A stretch of 64,000 nt of DNA from Heterostelium album PN500 (lineage: Eukaryota > Evosea > Eumycetozoa > Acytosteliales > Acytosteliaceae), in contig NW_008805078.1 in NCBI RefSeq assembly GCF_000004825.1, forward strand, positions 1,237,414 through 1,301,413, read 5' to 3'. Below the pieces are notes generated by a model. That model did no database searches and was not told the origin of the DNA. It saw only the letters and a program-made list of their open reading frames with translations. Both the position numbers and the translations under genes were made by a program. Position 1 is the stretch's first letter. Every line of letters begins with the position of its first letter. This document shows positions 41,937 to 54,393 of the stretch, one piece after another.

Positions 41937-43918
41937 TTATTTTTGTTGTTGCTGTTGTTGATGTGAATGAGTATGATAGCAAATCGGATGATAGGGTGTA
42001 AAGGTACCATCGAATGTCCTATAGGAAGGTGGTAAATACATAAACATCGAAGAGTCCAACTGCAGAATATTCTGACATCCTTTACATTCCTCTACAAACA
42101 AACCTCTGAACGACCAAATCCAATTCTAAAAAATGATTGATTGATTGATTAAAAGTAATAAAATTATATATTGTTTTGTTAGTTAATGATATTTTTAATC
42201 ATACATAATATTAAAATGTAATACTTACTAATATATTCTTTAAAATAGAAGTACCACCTGTATTTGAAGTGTAATAGCTGATAGCTTCATAGGAGTTCTC
42301 CGATATCTTTCTGAATATATTGAATTTAGAGGTATCCCAAAATGAATCAAACTTTTCTTTTATACCAAAGAATGCAATTCTATCGATTCTATAGCATTCC
42401 GATGATTCCTCTGACATTGCAAATGATATCAAACATTTAAATACATCTGAAAATATAACCTATTATTAAAGAAACATGTTTATATTATTAATATTGCCAT
42501 AGTTTATTTATAGTTATATATATCTACAGACTAACTTACAAATAAACCTTTACTAACATCTTTATAAGGATGTGATTGTATTTTATGTATTTCTAAAGCT
42601 GTTTCTTGTTTTGCTGATTGTATAATACTATCTATATTACTATTATTTAAAGTATATATAATGGTTAATCGTTATTAATTAATTAGTTTGTTTTGTTTTC
42701 TTTAGTTTAGTTTATACTTACGAATATGTATCTAATGATGTTGTAGATTTTAAAATAGGTGATAATGATGCTGATTTTGATCTTAAAATAGGTGATGATG
42801 TAGTTGATGTAGATATCGATGTGACTGTATTGGTGGTAGATGTTGATGTTGATGATAAAGGTAGTTTCTCATCAATGATCTGTTTTCTCTTTTTCATTGT
42901 ATTACTATCTACATGTGATGATCTAAGTAATGTTGGATATTTCTCATTTAATTTACTTTCTAATAAACTATAGTTTATAATATAAAATATGATTTGAAGA
43001 TTAATAATCATCATCATTTTAAAGTAATTATTGACAATATACTTACTTTAATGCAAATGTAGATTTCTTTGCAGTTTCATGTCTCCAAAAGTATTCTAGT
43101 TTGATTTGATTCTGTACTTTGATGTTTAGTTGATCGTAAATACCGGTGTGTTGTGCCCAGAGTTGTTCGATCGGTTGGAAGCTAGAGGTGTGTGGGAAGA
43201 AGCTGTAGGGTGCCAGCTGCTGTTGTTGCACTTCGATTTTCTTGAGTGATTGCTTGATGGTGGTCAGTGCCTGTACCAGTACCTGCTGCTTGGCTTCACG
43301 TGAGATCGATGGGTTGATAATGGGCATCGATTGATTATTTACACTCTGTTTGGCCTCTTCGATAATCGTAGAGAATATCTGATCGACATTCACTCTTAGG
43401 AATCCTATCTGCTCGATGATCTCATCATATTGCTCCAAGATGTGTTTCTGTTGGACTGTCGGTAGTTTATGTGTTTCTTCTTTTGGTGGTATAATAGATA
43501 ATGGTTGTTGTTGTATACTTGTAGAGGAAGATGCTGAAGAAGTAGGTGTAGAAATTGTTGTTGTTGTAGTTGCTGCTGTTGGTATATTAGTAGCAGTAGT
43601 AGTAGTAGTATTAGGGGTTGATGTTATATTTCTATTTTGTAAATGTTGTTGTTGTTGTTGTAGTTGCTGTTGCTGCTGTTGTTGTAGTTGAAGTTGTTGT
43701 TGTTGTTGTTGTTGTAGTTGTTGCTGCTGTTGTTGAAGTTGGTGCTGTTGCTGTTGCTGCTGGTGTTGCTGCTGTTGTTGTAGTTGCTGTTGTAATTGCT
43801 GTTGTTGTATTTGTTGTTGTTGTATTTGTTGTTGATGTAGTTGTTGCTGTTGTGGATGAACTAACTGTTGTTGTTGTTGTTGTTGTTGGTGACCGATATT
43901 ATAATTAGGGTTTGACAT
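41937..43918 (-). CDS. med27: Mediator complex subunit 27
   Basis: Five exons, complement(join(41937..42125, 42229..42459, 42540..42639, 42722..42967, 43047..43918)), total 545 residues. The N-terminus is a long Gln tract (about residues 10-95), followed by a helical region (LEQYDEIIEQIGFLRVNVDQ), a Ser/Thr-rich linker, then the conserved C-terminal half: VIFSDVFKCLISF and SYYTSNTGGTSILKNILNWI. The last exon carries SFRGLFVEECKGCQNILQLD and PPSYRTFDGTFTPYHPIC, matching the zinc-ligand-like Cys-x2-Cys and the PPxxRxF...YHxxC ending of animal MED27. Mediator links transcription factors to RNA polymerase II; MED27 sits in the upper tail/head. The acceptor at 42460 was chosen because it keeps frame where an alternative would hit a stop. 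Confidence 0.85.
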
Positions 43919-44321
43919 TTGTTGTTGAAAACTATTTAAAAAATAATGCTGAAAACTTCTGAAGTTTACAGATTAATATTATATGTAAAATTCAATTGTT
44001 ATTTTTGGAACTATCAAAATAAAATTGGTAGTGTGATCAAGTTTTATTACTTTTTTTTTTAAGATATTGTTATTTTAATTATGTTATGATATGTTATTTA
44101 ATTATTATCATATTATTACATGCTATTAGAAAGCAGGATCACCTTCGTATTCTATTCATTTAGAAATATCATCAGACTCAACAAGAAATAGAGGGAAACG
44201 ATGATGTTCTACAATAGAAAACAGGTTATTAGAAAAAAAACAATTTTATTCCAAGAACATGATATCATCTGTTATTTATGTTTTATTTTATATTTTTGTT
44301 ACATTAAATCTTTTAATTAGT
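43919..44321. other. Intergenic region
   Basis: Spacer between the 3' end of B-box gene 3 and the start of med27 (both minus strand); should contain the med27 promoter. No gene seen. Confidence 0.5.
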
Positions 44322-46097
44322 TTATATTGAAATTAATACAGATCCACAGAAACTTCTAACGAATTTATCATCCTCAAAGAATAATTCCCAATGGTTATTT
44401 GCTATTGAGTAACGATAGTTACCATGATCTTTTCCACCAAACAAGTAGATATAACTTTCACTGTTGGATACCTGGTGATAGACCATCGATTGTTCGTTTT
44501 CGATCTGTTTTATTGAGCAGAGCGGGTAGAATTTCTTACTTGGGATATTGTAGCGAACCAGTTTATTATCGATGGAAAGTATGAAGATGTTACCTTTTTC
44601 GTCATTGGTAGCAGCCATTGTATAGGATTTCAAATGATCGTCAATGATCACCTCTGCTTTCTTTTTGATTGGATCGAAAATGTAGATTTTCCTCTCTTTA
44701 ATTGGAAGACTATAAAGTAATCCATTGAAGAAGAACGAGTGGATATGGATGCTGTCTTCACACTCTAACTGATGATATCTCTCGAAACACTGTGTTTTCA
44801 CATGGAATCTATCGATTCTCTTTAGACTGGTGAAACTATCGTCGTTGTAACCATTCACTAGGTAGATATAGTCTTGTCCATCGTAACAAACAGACATTGT
44901 ACGACCAAACTCTATATTCTTGATATCCGATTGGTGATCAATGGTCTTTGATTTCATTGAGAGTCGACAATATTTGTTTTGACGATCACCGTTGTAGTTA
45001 CCAAAGATATAGACGTGGCTATCGACTTTTACAATGGAGTTGTAGGTCAAGTGAAATCCTCCGGACCACGATGTGTTGATGGTCTCCATTGATACATTGG
45101 TACTGTCGGTCAAGTCGATCAAAGTCATCGAACCGTCTTGTTGGGTACTGACAATGTAGGTCTTCTGAACCAAACCACACAGTCTCGTAATGCTTTCCAA
45201 GAATTGGTTTTCCATTCTCTGGTTCTTCACTAACTTGTAGCTATTCGTTGTTCTTAACGATTCTAAGAATTGCACTTGTTGTTCTTTTAGCTGAATAACA
45301 TTATATTTCTTATTGAATTTATAAATCAAATCCAATAAAATATGATAGAAACTATCATTATTAATTGAAGTATTTGATTGTTGTTGTTGATATTGATTTT
45401 GATGATCCCAACGCATATCATCATCGCCATGATCATCATCTTTCTCTTCATTATTACTAATACTAAATAACTCTTTATTATTATTTACAAAGCTATAAAG
45501 CGATTCATATTCATTGATGGAATGTAGCAACATTTCTATATGTTCATTACTAGCCTGTTCCATGAATTGAAATGTCATGTTTTCTCTATTATTATTATTA
45601 TTATTATTACTATTCTTGTTGTTGTTATTGTATTTATTATCTTTATTGTTATTAAAGTTTATTATTGTTATTAATGATTTGATCTCTGAGAATAGATCAC
45701 CGATTTGTTTCTTTATTTTATCTTGATCGTCTACGATCGGCTTGGCCACTTTGTGTTGCTGTAGTACAAGGCTCTTAATGAGACCATCGAATAGATCTAC
45801 AACATCCTTACGTTTCACCTCTAACGAATGGTATCTAGATGACAGTTTCTTTAGAGTCAACCAACTACTATTTAGCTTTGTCTTAAGTAAGCAACTAGTG
45901 TTTTGATTGAAATTATTTTCATCGTTGAAGATATTCAAAAGCTCCTCTGTTATGTTGTGGATGTGTTCAGAGTTATGATTCTTATGAGCATTGAGACAAC
46001 GAGAACAAAACAAAACATTACAATCAAAACATATCAATTCGCATTCCTTTTGGTGAGTTGAACAAAAAGATATAAAAATATTACTGTTTTCTGTCAT
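44322..46097 (-). CDS. B-box zinc-finger / beta-propeller protein 3
   Basis: Single exon, 591 residues. The B-box lies at about 12-43 (CSTHQKECELICFDCNVLFC, SRCLNAHKNHNSEHIHN). A helical region follows with Asn runs at about 150-170 and a Gln-rich patch at about 235-245. Propeller blades start near residue 340 (VYIFGNYNGDRQNKYCRLSM, YIYLVNGYNDDSFTSLKRID, IYIFDPIKKKAEVIID, YIYLFGGKDHGNYRYSIANN). It belongs to the same family as the genes at 27.7 and 30.4 kb but is more diverged and lies 12 kb away. It is divergently transcribed from the cysteine-repeat gene at 46544. Function unknown. Confidence 0.9.
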   Translation of the reverse strand: MTENSNIFISFCSTHQKECELICFDCNVLFCSRCLNAHKNHNSEHIHNITEELLNIFNDENNFNQNTSCLLKTKLNSSWLTLKKLSSRYHSLEVKRKDVVDLFDGLIKSLVLQQHKVAKPIVDDQDKIKKQIGDLFSEIKSLITIINFNNNKDNKYNNNNKNSNNNNNNNRENMTFQFMEQASNEHIEMLLHSINEYESLYSFVNNNKELFSISNNEEKDDDHGDDDMRWDHQNQYQQQQSNTSINNDSFYHILLDLIYKFNKKYNVIQLKEQQVQFLESLRTTNSYKLVKNQRMENQFLESITRLCGLVQKTYIVSTQQDGSMTLIDLTDSTNVSMETINTSWSGGFHLTYNSIVKVDSHVYIFGNYNGDRQNKYCRLSMKSKTIDHQSDIKNIEFGRTMSVCYDGQDYIYLVNGYNDDSFTSLKRIDRFHVKTQCFERYHQLECEDSIHIHSFFFNGLLYSLPIKERKIYIFDPIKKKAEVIIDDHLKSYTMAATNDEKGNIFILSIDNKLVRYNIPSKKFYPLCSIKQIENEQSMVYHQVSNSESYIYLFGGKDHGNYRYSIANNHWELFFEDDKFVRSFCGSVLISI

Positions 46098-46168
46098 CCT
46101 ATTGAAAACTATTTACAATGATAATAACATCGAGATGAATAATAATGTTTGATTGAAATGTAAAAACA

Positions 46169-46203
46169 AAACTTTGATATCAAAGTTTAACACTACTAGT
46201 AGT
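46169..46203. promoter_or_regulatory. Pair of perfect palindromes in a divergent promoter
   Basis: AAACTTTGATATCAAAGTTT (46169-46188) is a perfect 20-bp palindrome and ACTACTAGTAGT (46192-46203) a perfect 12-bp one, three bases apart. They lie in the 446-base region between B-box gene 3 and the cysteine-repeat gene. The first contains inverted TTGA/TCAA halves two bases apart. Inverted TTGA sites are recognised by dictyostelid STAT proteins at prestalk promoters; applying that here is inference. Confidence 0.4.
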
Positions 46204-46543
46204 AAGTGAGATGTTAATAAATTTTACTCTTTTTGAGCTCTAAATTTTCTTTTTTTAGAATTAAATTATCTCTGAAGGAAATTGACTGTAAAACAAGAAA
46301 ATAATTAAAAAGATTACTCAATTTTGTACAAAATATTATTTTTATATATTTTTACTATTTATTAGCATGACAATTAATGTTTTGAAAGAATATCTTTTTA
46401 CAGCATTACAAAGATCAAGTATGGTTGATATCACTTAAATATTGATTTAATCTTCATCAAATTTCAAGTATAAATAGTTTGATTAATAACTATGGATAAA
46501 TCATTATATTCAATTACAAATAATAATAACAATAGTAATAAAA

Positions 46544-47469
46544 ATGAATATTATAAAGATAAATTCAATCTGTTTATTTGTATTGTTGTTGGTTGGTGTT
46601 GTCTTTTGCGATGTTGAAGGACGTGTTAGAATCTGTGTTGAAGTCGACTGTCCAGAGGTAGGAGATTGTCCAATGAGAGAATCTTGCAATGACAATGACA
46701 TGTGTACTCTCGATTCTTGTAATGGTGGTCGTTGTGTTTATTCACCAATTCACTGTGACGATAATGATGACTGTACCACTGACAGCTGTTCTCCAACACA
46801 AGGATGTGTTCACACTCCAATTCTCTTGTGATGATGGTGATCAATGTACATCAGATAGCTGTAGTTCCAATGGATGTGTTCACACTCCAATCTCTTGTGA
46901 CGATGGTAATGCTTGTACTGACAACAGCTGTGATTCGAAAAGTGGTTGTTTTTATCATCAAATCGATTGCAACGATGGTAATGAATGTACTTTTGATGAT
47001 TGTAATAATGCCACTGGCTGTGTTAGCTCTCCAATCTCTTGTGACGATGGAAATGCTTGTACCAACGATGGTTGTGATGTAAATACTGGCTGCACATATC
47101 AAACCGTTGTATGTAACTCTGTCTCCAACAAATGTATCTCGAATGAATGTGATGTCTACAAAGGTTTGTGTTGGTTCGACCATCAACTGTGACGATGGTA
47201 ATGCTTGTACATCAGACAGCTGCAATCCATATACAGGCTGTGTTTTCACACCGACCTCTTGTGATGATGGTAATCAATGTACCAACGATAGCTGTGATCG
47301 TGTCAAAGGCTGTTTGAACATCAACATTCCAGGCTGTGGAGTTGCAGTACCAAGACCAACTGTCTGTCCAACTCGTCCAGCATGTCCATGCACAGAAACC
47401 TGTTGTGGTGTTCACTGTTGTCCAAATATTGATATCGACATCGATGTTGATCTTTGTTCTAATAATTAG
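46544..47469 (+). CDS. Secreted cysteine-repeat (DxCT / ecmA-ecmB-like) protein, two frameshifts
   Basis: Starts MNIIKINSICLFVLLLVGVV, a signal peptide, then about ten repeats of roughly 24 residues of the form CDDGNACTxDSCDxxxGCxxTPIS, the slime-mould CTDC repeat found in prestalk extracellular matrix proteins EcmA and EcmB. The C-terminus is Cys/Pro-rich (CPTRPACPCTETCCGVHCCP). The frame is broken twice: an extra T at 46821-46822 (CCAATTCTCTTG where sister repeats read CCAATCTCTTG) and an extra T at 47165-47167 (GGTTTGTGT). Between and after these points the repeats continue perfectly in the other frames, so the indels are recent or artefactual. At under 320 residues it is much shorter than EcmA. 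Matrix or stalk-cell function is inferred from the family. Confidence 0.82.
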
Positions 47470-47608
47470 TCATAATATTCAATCTAATGTTTTTATCTTA
47501 TCTTATCTTCTACTCTATATTACAATTAATAAAATAAAGTTATCAAATATCAGATTGTTTCTCTTGTAGTAGTAATAATAATAATATAGCAATAAGATCT
47601 TATCTTTA

Positions 47609-50600
47609 TTAATGTGCCAATATATGAATTGCATTGTTTAGTTGAGTTGTTTTCGTTGTCAATGATTCATAGATGAGTGCTGTGAATTTTTCACGAGCCT
47701 TTTCATCGGTAAGCTCCAGTGAGAATGACTCACGTAGATAGTTGAGATCCTCCATCGATTGGAGCTCTGGAATACCAGTGGATACCATCATGGCAAAGAG
47801 ATTCATAAAGAGTCGTGCGTGACGTCTCAGAATATTGTAGGCATTACAACAGTAGTTTACAAATTGCAAAAACTTGGCGCTGTCTTTGCCACCCATCACA
47901 TAGCAGAAGTCCGGTGTAAATACAAACGGTGCACGTTCTCGCTTGAATCCAAATTTCTTTTTGTAGTTTCCAAGGAAATGACCAAAATCAATGTGGAAGA
48001 GTCGACCGAGTTTCGTACACATCAAGTTATCGTTGTGACGATCACCGATTCCCAGGACGTAGGTGGCGACACAGTAACCGGCACACGACAAAATGAATGT
48101 ATCAACAGCTTTTTGATATTCTTGTTCGGTTTTGTTGTGTTGTAGTAGCCAATTGGCGAGTGGATCCAGCTTGAAAGCGGCGGTGGCGCCACCAGCAGAC
48201 TTTTGGATCTTGGCGGTTGTCTCTGAGTTCAAAACGACCTCGATCATTCCAATCATGTCGCCAGTTGCAATACAGCCGTATGGCGATAGCTTGAAATCCA
48301 GTCCTTCCTTCTGCCAGAGCTTGTCCATCAGTCTGATCATTTGGAGTGTCAACATATCCTGTCGGAGATCGTCACCCACCTTGAAAATAACTTCGGTGGT
48401 ATCCGCTCCCATATCGATGTTGGTAAACGACAGACGCAGCGGCAACTTCTTTGAATCCATATATTTACAACGTTGATTGATAAGTCCATTCGATTCGAAT
48501 TTAGGATTCAGCGTAATTTGGAATCGTTTTGGCCATTCGATTTTCTCGAGTTCCTTCAGCATTACCTCGCGACGGTCTTGATCCTTGAGTGGCTTGATCT
48601 TTCTGGCGACGGCAGTCAGACTATCGATGACTTGAAGTTGTCTTCCCATTTCCTCACGATGCGATCCACATGCCTGTAAATAGGATTCCAACAACAAGCC
48701 AAAACGCTCTGCTATATTGGTTACATGCAGGTCGGCTTTGAGATACCAGAAGAAATGGTGACCGATCGTTCTACTGAGAATGGCACGCTTCAACAGGAAT
48801 CGTGAAAGTGGAGAATCGTGGAACGGTTCAGATTTCAACACCTGAATGAGCTGGAGGAGAATATCAAGTAGCTCCTCTTCACTTAGTGCATCGAGACAAT
48901 GCACTGCGTATGTCCTCACGTAGTAATCGACATTCTTTGCGTCCAAGAGTGCAAGCGCATCATACGGTGTCAGTCTTGGCCATCTAGAAATCAACGAATG
49001 AATTTCATCGACAGCCGCTGGATTGGTCCATGGAACACTTAGCATTAGACGTGGAAGAATCTGTGGCACGTGAATGGCGTACTGGCGAAGTGACCAGAGT
49101 TGTTGGTATTTCTCACGCGACAAGTCACTGAGCGGATCGACACGGATAATGGAATCAAAGAAATCTTGAATGTCTTTGGTGATTGGTGGTGTCGTTGCAG
49201 AGATTGTATTGTAGAGAACAGTTGGGAAAACGACTGGCATCGAAAACTGTTCGAATTCCAAGAAGAGCGCAACGCTATTCTGTGGGTTGGAAGAGCATGG
49301 CGATAGTGGATTGGCAATATCATCTGGCCAGAGATGTAAAGTTACGGGACCGGTCCTCAGTTGACGATTGTGATCGAACAACATGATATTTACCCAGCCA
49401 ATAGGGAACGATTGTTTCTGATTTTCCAACTCTGGCGCTGTGTTTGATGAGAACGACGCAGTGTTGCTGCTAGCATACAAGCTGATACACAAACGTGTTT
49501 CAATTGGCAGATTGCAATAATCGATGCTAGGGAATGTTACCTGCTCGTTGAAATTAATCGATTGTGAAGCTGGTGTACTGGCGAAATAGGAGAGTGGCAA
49601 AAGTGTTTGGATCCGAGTGGAGGTCTGTGAGATCAACTCGATTCCATGGTAGAGCGACATCGATAGGATAACAGAGATATCGTCATCCTTACTCAGATAG
49701 CTGCTAGCGATATTATAGGCAGCAAGAGCTTTGATTCTTACAGGTCGTTTTACTTCACGCGATGAAATGTGTGTCATTTGATCCCAAGTTAGTCGTGCCG
49801 ATTCAATATGATATTTCAATGGGAATTCCTTTTGGAATTCGTATCTCGGTTTGAAAGGTGCGACATCCAACTCGATTGGTGGACGTTGCACATAAACCAA
49901 CTGTGTTTTCACTCCTTGAACTATACATTGTCTAATATACTCAAAAGTGGTAATTACATGTGGACCATGAACATATTCAGCTCTTCCCATAACCTTTAAA
50001 ATGAAATCATTCGGTGAAACATTTGGTAAGTGTTTCGAATAATTTCTAGTGAATACTCTACTAATTAAATCATCTGCTGTTTCATTAACTAAGATAAATA
50101 AATTGAGATCTGAAAATTAGTATTCTAGTTTTATGGAAATATTAGCTAATTGATAATTACCATCGATTTCAACTGTTCTTGTTACTTGTAAGATTGGTAA
50201 GAATATGGAGATTAAGATTTTGGTGGTTGTTACGGTTGCTGGCAGTGGGAGTGGCGATAATCTGACGGTTAGCGATGAATGTACAGTTCCCTTGATGTCT
50301 GGTAATAGTTCGTATCTGAGTCTTGCTGCAATCTGTCGGAAGTGATCTACTTCTTCACCGTGCCAACTTCTTACGTTTGGCAAAATCAATTTGATCACAT
50401 CGTTCTCTGCTTCGTTCAACTCGGACGATGCATCGGGATCCATCAACTGATACTTTTCGATCATCTTTAGCTTTGGCAGGAGTCCACGTGCTCTCCTGTT
50501 TTGAATGTACTCTGATTTCGACAGCAGAATGTTATCGATTGGTCGATCTTTTATATCTACAATTACATAGGCATCGGCGTTCAACGAGACGCTCTGTGAA

Positions 50601-52037
50601 CTCGTCGATTGCTGGAGATGTTGAACGAGACGATCACGAACATTCTCAATCGATTCCAGTCCTTTGCATACCAAGGTGGTGGTTGTGTGATTGGGAAGAA
50701 TGCAGAGCAGTTTGAATGATGACTTGAGGACACGCATTCGTAGTGGTGTTTCTGCGTTGCTCTGGTCGGGCGAGCTTCCAGTGGTGTGTTGCTGGTAGTT
50801 GGCGACGTCGCCAACCTCATTGCCATGCACCTCGAGAATCTTCTTGAGAAAATCCTTGGTTGGCGATGAAAGTGGCTGATTGGGAGTGGCAGCTCTCAGC
50901 TGGATAGGATTGGGTGGAATATTGAGAAAGTGGTTCAAATTCATCATATTGATATCATGCTGTGAAGGAGCAACCGCATTTCTACCGCGACGACGACGAT
51001 ATATCTTACTTCCCTTCAAAGACAACGATGATGACGATGAGGAAGTAGATGATGTTGAATTTGGTGATAATGGTGTTTGTGGTGATGAATTGGTTGAACT
51101 ATTTAATGAAGTCGAAGTTGATGATGATAATACTGTTGTTTCCTTATCATTATCTTGCTGTTGTTCTTTTATTAAATCTTGTCCGTATAATCTATCTTTT
51201 ATGTTATGAGTGAGTGGCGATGAATTTAATGCTTCGACCTCGTGGTCATCCACCAACTTTATAACAGTCTCACGCTTTGTCATCTCAGTATCCTTTGTCT
51301 TCTTTTCATTCTCTTTCTTCAGATTGATGATTCGCTCCTTTATCGATATATGTGTATTTGGATTCAATCTAGTATAAGAGGCTGTATCTGGTGTTTGAAA
51401 TTTTGCGCTAATTTCCTTTACCAATCCTTTTCTCTGTTTGTATTTATTTTTAGAGCGCGTGTTAATATGGAAATCCAATTTTGTTTTGTTTTATTTTGTT
51501 TTCTAAGATATTCCTTACCTCTAAGTTTAATAGTGAACCATTTCTTTTTAAATATTCCATTGATGTATGTGAATAGAAATCCTTTCTCATCTGTAATTTA
51601 TTTAGATCGTCTTGTGTTATTGACATTGATGCTGCTGATGCTGCTGTTGGTGGTTGTTGTGCGTCGCTTGTTGGTGAAGATGGTGTTGATGTAGTTGATG
51701 TGGAGGATGTTGAAGAGGATGTCGATGACGATAATGAATCTTCACTGGCTGAACCTATCGATCTACTCTGCCCAGTGATAGGATCGCTTGCAGCCATTGT
51801 ACTAGATAAAGATGATGATCCATTACTTGTCTTCCTACCGCTACTTGATTCCATCGATGCTGTGGTTGAAGATGTTGCAGTTGTCGTTGCTATAGATATC
51901 TCTTGTGGTATTACATTATTATTACTACTATTACTATTATTACTATTATTTATTGTAGATGTCGTTGCAGCTATTGTTGTTGTCAAAGTATTATTAGTTG
52001 TACTATTAGTTTCTAATTTTATCTCTGGTGATGCCAT
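47609..52037 (-). CDS. Class I phosphatidylinositol 3-kinase
   Basis: Three exons, complement(join(47609..50109, 50161..51433, 51519..52037)), give 1430 residues. Residues 1-170 are Ser/Thr-rich low complexity. An adaptor-binding-like domain (KLLCILPNHTTTTLVCKGLE) follows, then a Ras-binding domain crossing the exon 2-3 junction (RTVEIDDLNLFILVNETADD), a C2 domain (PVRIKALAAYNI), the helical domain (LWSLRQYAIHVPQILPRLML) and the kinase domain from about 1060 to the end. Catalytic loop GIGDRHNDNLM lies near 1284 and HIDFGHFLG near 1308, followed by the basic segment KKKFGFKRER that sets class I substrate choice (PI(4,5)P2 to PIP3). This is the dictyostelid PI3K1/2/3 (pikA-C) type acting downstream of Ras in chemotaxis and macropinocytosis. 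Which paralogue it is cannot be decided. Confidence 0.94.
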
Positions 52038-54393
52038 TGTTATTGTTGTTGTTGTTTTTTTCTTATTATATATGTATAAATTATAGATAGATAAAATAAA
52101 TAAATAAATATAAAATTACTTAACTATTTAAAAAAAAATAGAATGATTAATACAATTTGTTTGTTTGTTTGTCTTTATTATTATGATTTGTTATGATTCG
52201 ATTGAAATATAATTCGATTTGATTAGTTATTAGATATTGTTATAACAATAATTAATAATTACTTATATTTTAATATATAAGTAAGTGTAGTGTTTATCTA
52301 TTATTATTATATCTTAGATTCATGCAATGTTTCGTTTGTTATGTAGATGTAGATTGTGGCATGTGAAAATGTTATACAATGTAAGTATGGAATGTATGTT
52401 GCTATGATTATAGGTGATAGTGAAAGTGGTGATGGTGGTAGTGTAAGATTACTTCTACTACCACTGCTACTATTGATGCTATTATATCGATATAATATAA
52501 ATATAAATGGTAATATTATAAGTAATAAAATGATTGATTGATTGATTAATCTATTTAAAATTGTAGATATAACAAGCACTACAGTATACAAAATATGATA
52601 TTTATTATATATTAGATATCATTATAAGTATAATATTTCATTATTAAATTGAATTGTAAAGATAATTTGATTGCTTTATTGATTGATTGCTTGATTAATT
52701 GACCTTCTTCCTTTCTTTCTTTCTTTCTTTTTTTGTGTGATCACTTTTAAATTACCAAAAAGTACATTAATTTATTTTTATATTACTATACAGTGTGCAA
52801 AAATCAATAGACATAACAAAACATACATAACATAACACACTTTCTTTCCTTTCTCTCTTATTAACAATGTTGAATGGAATGCATGCAAAATTTTGGTTGT
52901 TAAACTACTAACACATAATAATAATAGTAGTAATAATAACAATAACAATATTAGACACACACAGAGAGAGATAGATAAAAATGAGATATTATATTTCTGA
53001 TAGAAGTGTTTATGGTATGGTTGTGAGTAGGTGTGGTGTCTGCTAATGAACCAACGAGCAGGGTGTGTCGTTTTTGTATTTTTTTCAATAAGAGTGCTAA
53101 TGTTAATGATTTTACACCTACTAAAATTGGATGGTGTTTTTTCTGTGTGTTGTGTGTGAGTTGTGGTGTCTCTTTGTTAACAAATAATAAATAGGTTACT
53201 GATTGTATTGTATTGATGAAACACTGCAACAGCTACCTATATTGTGATCATCAACTTCCCAAGAGAAGTTTGAAATTTGAGTTAGTTGTTGAAGTTGTTT
53301 GTTTTGTTTCCTTTCCTTTCCTTTCTTCCTTTCATTCTTAACTATTATTTGAAATGAAACAATGCTCTTTTAGGCATTAAATGATGTGGTTATTGAAAAT
53401 ATTGATTGGAAGATGTTAGTATTGATCATGATTATTATCGATGATGATGATGATCTATTCTACTGGATAGTAAATTTAACTTTCGACGAATAATAATGTT
53501 GTTTGTTGTTTGTTGAAGATGCTGCAAATTCACCTACCTCAAGCTTCAGCCAATCAAAACCAATGCAAACTGTATTTGCTGCAAACTACCAAAATAAACA
53601 AAGTTTGTTTTGATCTGTTTTGTTCTGTTCTGCTATGTTCTGTTATTTCTACTGTTATGTGTTTTCTTTATTCACTGGAACAGAATAATAATAATAATAA
53701 TGATGTTCAACTTCAAATTATATTTCTAATCATCGAACTAACTGATTGATGATTGATTTCCAGATTTTTGTAAATAAATAAATATGTGGATGAAAAAAAA
53801 CAAATAATTTTGGTTTAGCTTTCAAAATTGTTGTTGATAAGAAAAAAAAAATATGACATAAAAATTTTTGGACCCACTTAAACAAAACCAAAAAAAATTC
53901 AAAATAATTGTATCCAACCAAAGGTCGATAAAAAAAAATCAAGGAACCAAAAAAAAAACCGATCAAATTTTTAAAATCCCCCTAAAAAAATCTAGATTTA
54001 ATTCAAATTATATTAAATTGCAATCTTTAAAAAATCTTATTTTTTTTAACATAATTTATGATCTTCATTGTTAACAATTAATAATACCAAAAAGTTATTA
54101 TACCTAATAATAATATAGAATAAATACTTGAATCAGAAGGAATGATAAAAATTTTATAAAAAAGAGAATATATCTTCATATAGAATAATAACTCTATGAT
54201 CTAAGATTATGAGCCAAAAACAATAATCATAAAGTTGAAACATTTAAATTTTTTGAACTCGTTAAATTATATTAACTACTAATCTAATCTTATACATCTT
54301 TTAAAGATATAGTCTATGTTTATTTATTTTAAACAAAAAAATACATATTTAATAATTATAAAGAGGAGTGATTTATAATTTACACTAAGCATA
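52038..54393. other. Long intergenic region upstream of the PI3-kinase gene
   Basis: About 2.35 kb without a supported gene, bounded by the PI3K start and the ankyrin gene's 3' end. Simple-sequence tracts include CTTTCTTTCTTT (about 52709-52730), TTCC repeats (53310-53330) and GATGATGATGAT (53440). Several 60-95 codon open frames occur but lack coding character. It probably carries an extended promoter and leader of the PI3-kinase gene. Confidence 0.55.

Noticed and set aside
43416-43908. Plus-strand Val/Ala/Cys-rich frames opposite med27
   Set aside because: They are antisense readings of the CAG/CAA tract encoding polyglutamine; no start context or conservation.
52307-53229. Several 60-95 codon frames upstream of the PI3-kinase gene
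   Set aside because: Hydrophobic or Thr/His-rich chance frames over simple repeats, without coding-type codon use.
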